This document shows positions 57,946 through 64,000 of a stretch of DNA of 64,000 nt, piece by piece. The notes beneath the pieces were generated by a model. The model did not search any database, was not told where the DNA came from, and saw nothing but the letters and a program-made list of their open reading frames with translations. This stretch comes from Sycobia sp. Sy_11 (Eukaryota; Arthropoda; Insecta; Hymenoptera; Epichrysomallidae). The stretch is from positions 539,501-603,500 of the forward strand of contig JACCIC010000225.1 of the NCBI GenBank assembly GCA_018907035.1, in the 5' to 3' direction. Position 1 is the stretch's first letter, and every line of letters starts with the position of its first letter. The position numbers and the translations under genes are program-made.

Positions 57946-60900
57946 CTTCCCTATTTTGTGCAAGTATTCTATGATTTTGTCCTTTTTAAATAAATTTCGT
58001 AGAGTATCTTTTCAAAATTAAAAAAAAAAACATATTCGAAGTCTTAATATATATATTGTGAAAATTCTAGATTCCAAATATATTACCCGCTAGATATTAT
58101 TCTAACGTAAATTTAAAATTGACAATATTTTAATTTATTCAGTGATCTATTATCTCCTCTCTTTTGTCCCAGTTATAGGATTCCCTTGTCGTGTCTGTGC
58201 GTAAGGTTAGATTTGTTCGCGCTCACAATAAAAAAAAAAAAAGAAAAAAAACAAGAACAAGACGTTGACGTATTGTATGTTGTGCTATGATATATATTCC
58301 AAGCTATACACATCCTTGCAGCTATTTAAATAATATACATATTTTACTTTTCCTTTTCAATTAAAATTTTATTATATATAGATTTATCTATCGAGGACGA
58401 AAATAAAGACAATACCGGTCTTGTTTGAAATAAATCTTAAAATTATAACATAACAAGTTTACATTTCCTTCAGAATGCAAATTGATTAAAATAATAATAT
58501 AATTGTTTCGAGGGGCTATAGATCATTGCGAATTGACAGTCGTATAAATATCCCATAAGTACATAAGAATTTTTGCCCCCGAGCTTTGTGCGTGTCTGCT
58601 TGTTCGATTTTAATTATGTAGAATTTATTGCTTATTGTCTGCCTAGTGAATTGTTTGCAAGCATCTGACGGTGGATATATACGCATATGCACTGCCCGTG
58701 CCGCAATATCTTATGAAACACATAGAAATCTCGGAAAAAATGTGCAGTCCTTATAAGTTTGATTTAAAAAAAATTGTTATATAAGTAAACTTATTAAAAA
58801 AAAAAAACAGCAAATATCTGTCCTCGTTACTCAGAATCAAACAGAGATGGCGGGGCCTATTTACTCGTCGAGTCAAAATGATTTTAATCATTTTGCAACG
58901 TGATTTCATTTGATTTGAAAATTTATTTCAAATTATTGATTTGAAATGCTTTAAAGTATTTTAATCTCTTGTATATGTAATCGTTTTAACAAAATTCAAA
59001 TGATTTGATAAATATTTATTTATATATAAAATTTCTCAAAACAATTTCAAATGCTTTATATTTTAATCGATGTATTGGATTTGATTTCCTAATTATTCGC
59101 TGGAAATGATCCAATGCTTATTCGGACTGAATAGCCCTTCGAACTGAGCTGACATGTATCTTCTAAATAAATAAGACACATAAATATTCGATGCTCTGCT
59201 ATAATATTTTCTCAAAATAAAATGAGACTTGAGTTTGTAGCGCTCGCGACTTCAATTTGGAAGGAAAAACAATTAGTTGAATTTTTCAATCCTTCTTAAT
59301 AATAAAAAACACTGCTGAAGCAAATATGGAGTTAAAAATCTTATATTAAGTTAATAAATGGTTTCTCATAGTGAAATAAAAAATGCACTTGAGAGTTTTT
59401 TTTATGTTACACATATATATCTATTTTATAATTAATTTTGTTCTAAAGCTGTAAAACGTTATAATACCGAATATTTTTTACATAAATATTTTTTACGCGC
59501 CACGATAACGTCGGTGCAGCAGAGAAAAGTCGGTCTATTTCGATCGAAGTCGATATGACCATTAGGCCAATAAAACACCATTGCGCGACAAAGCACTTAC
59601 TAGTAAGTCAATACACCTCGAGATATACCAGCACCTATTTCCGGTTCAATGCTCGATGTACTAAATCGCGGTGCATTAAATCGTAGCACGCGTTTTGCCA
59701 CACAATGGTATTTTATCGTCATAATGGTCATTTATTCGTATATTGACATAGATCAGGGTTTTTTGTTTCAGATTTCGAATTCAATGGAATATGTAATATT
59801 ATACCTAACCGATTAATTATAATTTTTAGTAATATTTGAATGAAAATTGTTCGAAAATAATGTTTACTAATTTTACGTTCACCAATGTCTGTTCGTCATT
59901 TAGTTTTTCTCAATAAGTAGAACGCCCTTTTTCGAATAAATGCCAAAACAGGTTGTTTTCAAAGAGTGTACAAAGAATAATTAAAGTCATAGTATAATCA
60001 AGAAATTGCATTTAAAGAATAACGATATTTAGACAAAATGACTTAGTATATCATTCTTAACGAGTGAATTTTAAAATGTCTCAAGATATGATGTCAGAAA
60101 CACAACATATTGTACCAGATTCTTAAAACTCTGTGTTAGCATCTCAAAAAAATTACCACGACAAAAAGTAAGATGCTTGCGATACAAAAATAATGTAGAT
60201 TCAAAGAATACTGACGAAAATGTAAGTTCTATTAATTCGGTCGTTCTAGACACCGACAAATAAATAAATTTCATAAATATTCGAGATATTGAGATATTAC
60301 AAAATAATTGAAAAAATTTTTTGTTTAAAATGCGATAAAATATATTGTATTTTTCTCTTGTTCAAAAACCTTATCATGAAATTTTACACAAATCTCAGGC
60401 AAATATTCATCTTTTATTACATTTGGACGAATGGCAGTGGCGATTGTTATTGAACAAAATTTAGTATAATCTGTTATTGTATTTAATCTTCAAAGAAGTT
60501 TCACAATACATAAATACTTTTTTTCCTTGTTATAAATTACAATTTTACATCTAAGAAAGCCTAAGAAAACGTGGTATAGATAATCATGCCATTTTTTTTA
60601 AATTACAAAATTCCTCCACCTTGCTGAGCAAATAATAAAAGAGAAGCAATTAAATTCTTTTTTATTCCGTCGTCTGCTCTGTAACTTTTATTACAGGCCT
60701 TTTTTACTGGGTCACAATCTGCTCATATATGAGTTTTCAATCGTTAGATTCTTGAGTCTTTTTAATTTTAATTTTTATTCATGTAATGTTTTGCTAAATG
60801 CTTAAATACATTAAGAAAAATTTAATATGGTATTTAATTTAATTTCATTAATAAAAACATTTGGACAATTTCAGAATTTTAATTCAGTCAGATACGCGGT

Positions 60901-61180
60901 TCCCTTACAGTTTTATTGTATAGTACCATTAATTATTAAAAAATTATTGCCGCAAAAATGTTGTCATTTTAAATAATTAACCTAGAAAAATTATAATTTA
61001 TTGTCACAATAAGGAAAAAACAACAAATATTTTTAATTAAACTGGCTTGACCATTCAGAACAATTTAATTTACTATATTTCAATTCTTAGTCAAAGAAGA
61101 TGAACTTTTGTAAAGTTGCCATTCGCAATTTGGATGATAATTTGTATAGTTATACTTTAGGGCCGCTCAGTACAAACGTC
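55897..61180. other. AT-rich non-coding interval
   Basis: No supported gene. A (CT)n run lies at about 57912-57941. At 58880-59060 words such as CAAATGATTTGA and AAATGCTTTA recur loosely, suggesting an old degenerate repeat. 59490-59700 is slightly GC-richer with no frame. Confidence 0.45.
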
Positions 61181-61505
61181 ATAGTGGCTTTTGGCGGAAT
61201 TTGAATTTTTCTGACGCAACCCGTAAAATAAGTTTTTCTTAACAAATTTCTCGATAAAAAGCACTTTTCTCCAGAACAATTCAACAATTCGTTTTCGGGT
61301 TCCCCTGAAGATTTTTAGTCAGATCTACACTATTTGTTTATGTTTTTCAAAAACCTTAATTTCAACTAAACCATGATTTTTACGATTTTCGTTATGAATA
61401 TTCAATTTCGACCAAAAGCCACTATACAATATTCTAATATTCATAATCAGCATTCTAAAAAGACATGATCATGCCCAATTTCAGCAAAATTGGTGTGGGA
61501 TATCA
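61181..61505. repeat. Foldback/MITE-like element, copy B
   Basis: The left ATAGTGGCTTTTGGCGGAA block matches, inverted, the right GACCAAAAGCCACTAT segment. The right end AATTTCAGCAAAATTGGTGT matches the end of copy A (44226-44750), as does ATATTCATAATCAGCATTC. The outermost part of the left repeat is missing. Confidence 0.6.
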
Positions 61506-61698
61506 CTTTTTAATAGTCTATCCTTTAAATGTATTACAAATTAAGATCGGCATGTGTGTGTGTTTGTTTGTTTGTTTGTTTGTTTTTTTGAATGAAAATA
61601 TAGCGTGAAAATATATTATCGAGCGTCATGAGATGATAGGGAGAGCAACAATTAATTAACCTGATAACCATTGAAGAGGATTACAATATTATTATATC

Positions 61699-61705
<7 letters not shown>

Positions 61706-61750
<45 letters not shown>

Positions 61751-61992
61751 TATTATGAAATATTATTAAATATATAAAATCATGTATAATATACAATAAT
61801 GAAAAAAAGCATAAAAAAAATTTTAGTCGCTTTTATAGTGTTTCAAAATTCAGGCTTAAAAAGAAATTTAATCGTCACTCAGCAAGGTGTATTGCTAATT
61901 GCTATACCTTTCCAACACTCATTCCGTTTACGCAACAGCGCTTTACGTTCGCGCACACGGGGTGGAGGAGAGAAAACTGGAGATTATATATA

Positions 61993-62051
<59 letters not shown>
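61706..62051. repeat. Two (AT)n microsatellites
   Basis: Tracts at about 61706-61746 and 61984-62051, with AT-rich sequence between. A short (GTTT)n run lies just upstream near 61563-61584. Confidence 0.9.
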
Positions 62052-62053
<2 letters not shown>

Positions 62054-63581
62054 GTACCACGATTTTTACATTGCACGTCATGTTGCGCTGTCGCGGGCTT
62101 TTCGAATCATGAGCGTGCGCGCGCGGGAATCGAAAGCGAAATTAGACGTGCATATATGTATACCTACTCGTACACAAACTCTCTCGTAGTTTTCCCCTTT
62201 TGGTAATGTCGTCAAGTGTGCGGTAGTCACGGCTGTCTGGATTATAGCATTACACACGCTAAATATGTGTATGCATGTGTATATACATACATACGCACAC
62301 GAAAACGACTCTTCTGCCAGTATGACAAACGACGTTTGGAATCGAGCGAGAGAGGGGTGGTCATGGTTGGGGGGGGGAGAAAGAGAGAGGCTCTCACGGT
62401 GGCGGGCGCGCACACGGGATCATTCATTTCACCCCTTTTCGTTACCTACATTTATGTAGACACACATGCGGCGAGACGTCGACACACCTGACTGATACGG
62501 ACGCACTTGCCGGAACGATTGAGACGGTGATCTCCCCCCCTCCCCCCCGCATTGCCTTTTCATCTCGCTTAATGGCTCGTGGCATTTAAAAGTGCACCTT
62601 CCCCCCTCGCACCCACCCCTCTTCTAACGAGACTGTCGACGTCGCGCACAGTTTTCACCGACGTTCTCATTATCCCCGGCCAATATATGGGCTTTTTGTA
62701 TTTGTATTTAACTTTATTTTAACTTATATACATATGTCTGCTCATCCTCTCATATATATAACTTATATACATACAGCGGTGTATTGCCTCGTGATGGTTT
62801 GGCTTTCGCACAAAGTGAAAGCTCCAACGGCATATATATATAGGTATATCATAACGACAAAAAATGCGTATGTGCTCGAAATTTCGAATTCACCGAGATT
62901 TGATCGGTTTATACGTATATAACCTATATCGGTTTCTTCTTTCCTTTTGGTCGCTTAGTTGACTTGAAAATCTGAAACATGTATGTAAATACATGCGCTA
63001 AGTAGAGGTTTTATATTGCTGTATAATTTACATATAAATGTTAGTTAATTTTGACAAATTTATTCATTAAATTGAAAACTGAATAATTATTACACACGCG
63101 CGCGCGTGCACACACTCACACAGACACATTTATATCGAGGAAGCAGTCAGTTTGTACTTACTAAAATAAAATTAATTTTTATTTCAATATTTTTGATTTT
63201 CTCTTTCAAATTTTCCGAGGTTGATTGCGAATAAGAATAGTTCGATTGTCATTATAACTGTATTAGTTTGTTCAGCAGACTGTAAAATCGGTTAAGATAG
63301 TTACAATTTGTTCTACTTTATGTTATTGGTATTATGAAAGATTAAATTTTTTTTTTAAAATATTCTCTCTTCAAGAATTTTCTAAAATTCTATAAAAATA
63401 TTATTTTCATTACCGTTCGAAGAAAAAAAATTGATTTTAACAACTTTCATTCATACGATTTTCTGCCTTTGGCTCATGTATTACAGGAGCAATGACGAAT
63501 TATGTAACGTTTTTAATTATCAATTAAAAACTCCAACGCGAATAATTTGTTAACTTTTTATTTTATCTCTTTCTCGCTCTA

Positions 63582-63634
<53 letters not shown>

Positions 63635-64000
63635 CATTTTACTATTCATGATGCAACAAATCATTAATCCAGTGCTGTAACTATAACAGCTCGTATTTTA
63701 TATTGTGAAGTTACAATATAAATTTAATTTACTTTTATCTGTAAAGTACAAATAAATGAGATTTCTATCGGTGCAGTTTTGATTTTAGTATTAGGCTTCG
63801 TAACTCTCTTTGATAAAAAAGCAATAAAGAAAGAAAAATTATACGCACCGTATGCGACTGCGAAAATACACGCTATGGAAAGGACAAAGGGGTATTGTAG
63901 GCCAATACCTCTCCACCCGTGTTAAATGAATGCATTTTTGAAAATCAGCACGGAATAAATAATTAATTTATTGCACTAAAATCTATGGAATGGAAATTTT
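62052..64000. other. Mixed non-coding interval with GC-richer patch and (CT)n
   Basis: 62080-62660 is GC-richer, with CpG-containing words and pyrimidine runs (CCCCCCTCCCCCCC), and could be regulatory. No coding frame has family resemblance. A (CT)n run lies at 63580-63631. The rest is AT-rich. Confidence 0.4.

Noticed and set aside
1..64000. tRNA, rRNA or other structured RNA genes
   Set aside because: None recognised by eye on either strand; a covariance-model search would be decisive.

Overview
The window looks like an AT-rich insect nuclear genome, most plausibly hymenopteran and possibly an ant. This is inferred from short-intron genes, very abundant (AT)n, (GA)n and ACAY microsatellites, and mariner, R1-clade, Ty3/gypsy and hAT relics. 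No prokaryotic gene organisation, tRNA, rRNA or CRISPR array was seen. I recognise two spliced host genes, both on the + strand. One is a three-exon gene of unknown function (28857-30546, 408 aa). The other is a ten-exon myotubularin-related pseudophosphatase of the MTMR10/12 type (31926-35084, 664 aa). Both reading frames close exactly across all introns.

The first 28 kb is a transposon graveyard. It begins with a decayed Ty3/gypsy pol (1-2722), its polypurine tract, and an LTR-like region (3089-5075) full of hairpins with a shared GGCGC apical motif. Then come a mariner 3' fragment (about 5.6-6.0 kb, minus), a candidate solo LTR (6033-6593), and two copies of an unrecognised element built around a 60-bp tandem repeat (7724-8680 and 12482-13584). 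An RTE-like 3' tail (about 9.15-9.43 kb), a hAT-type transposase relic (11.3-12.4 kb) and a second mariner fragment (13.6-13.8 kb) are also present.

From 14.3 to 23.3 kb, two R1-clade non-LTR retrotransposons lie head-to-tail on the minus strand. Each has its 5' end against an (ACAT)/(ACAC) microsatellite, the target recorded for Waldo-type elements. The upstream copy has an intact ORF1 and an ORF2 broken by five in-frame stops with no frameshift. The other copy is more decayed and lacks its 3' end. Next is a complete mauritiana-type mariner (23417-24702) with TA duplication and near-perfect terminal repeats. Its full-length transposase has the first catalytic Asp replaced by Ala. It sits inside a diverged ~175-bp tandem repeat. 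An internally deleted second gypsy copy (25.3-27.6 kb) and a short copia-like LTR (28.2-28.4 kb) follow.

Downstream of the MTMR gene, 35-64 kb has no gene I can support. It holds AT-rich sequence, many microsatellites, a possible LTR/leader relic (42.0-42.8 kb), two copies of a foldback element (44.2-44.75 and 61.2-61.5 kb), a diverged ~185-bp duplication near 51 kb, and a microsatellite-dense block with GC-rich islands (52.7-55.7 kb) that could hold a promoter or a non-coding first exon. The strongest leads are the Waldo-like pair, the D156A mariner, the 60-bp-unit element and the hairpin-rich LTR region.
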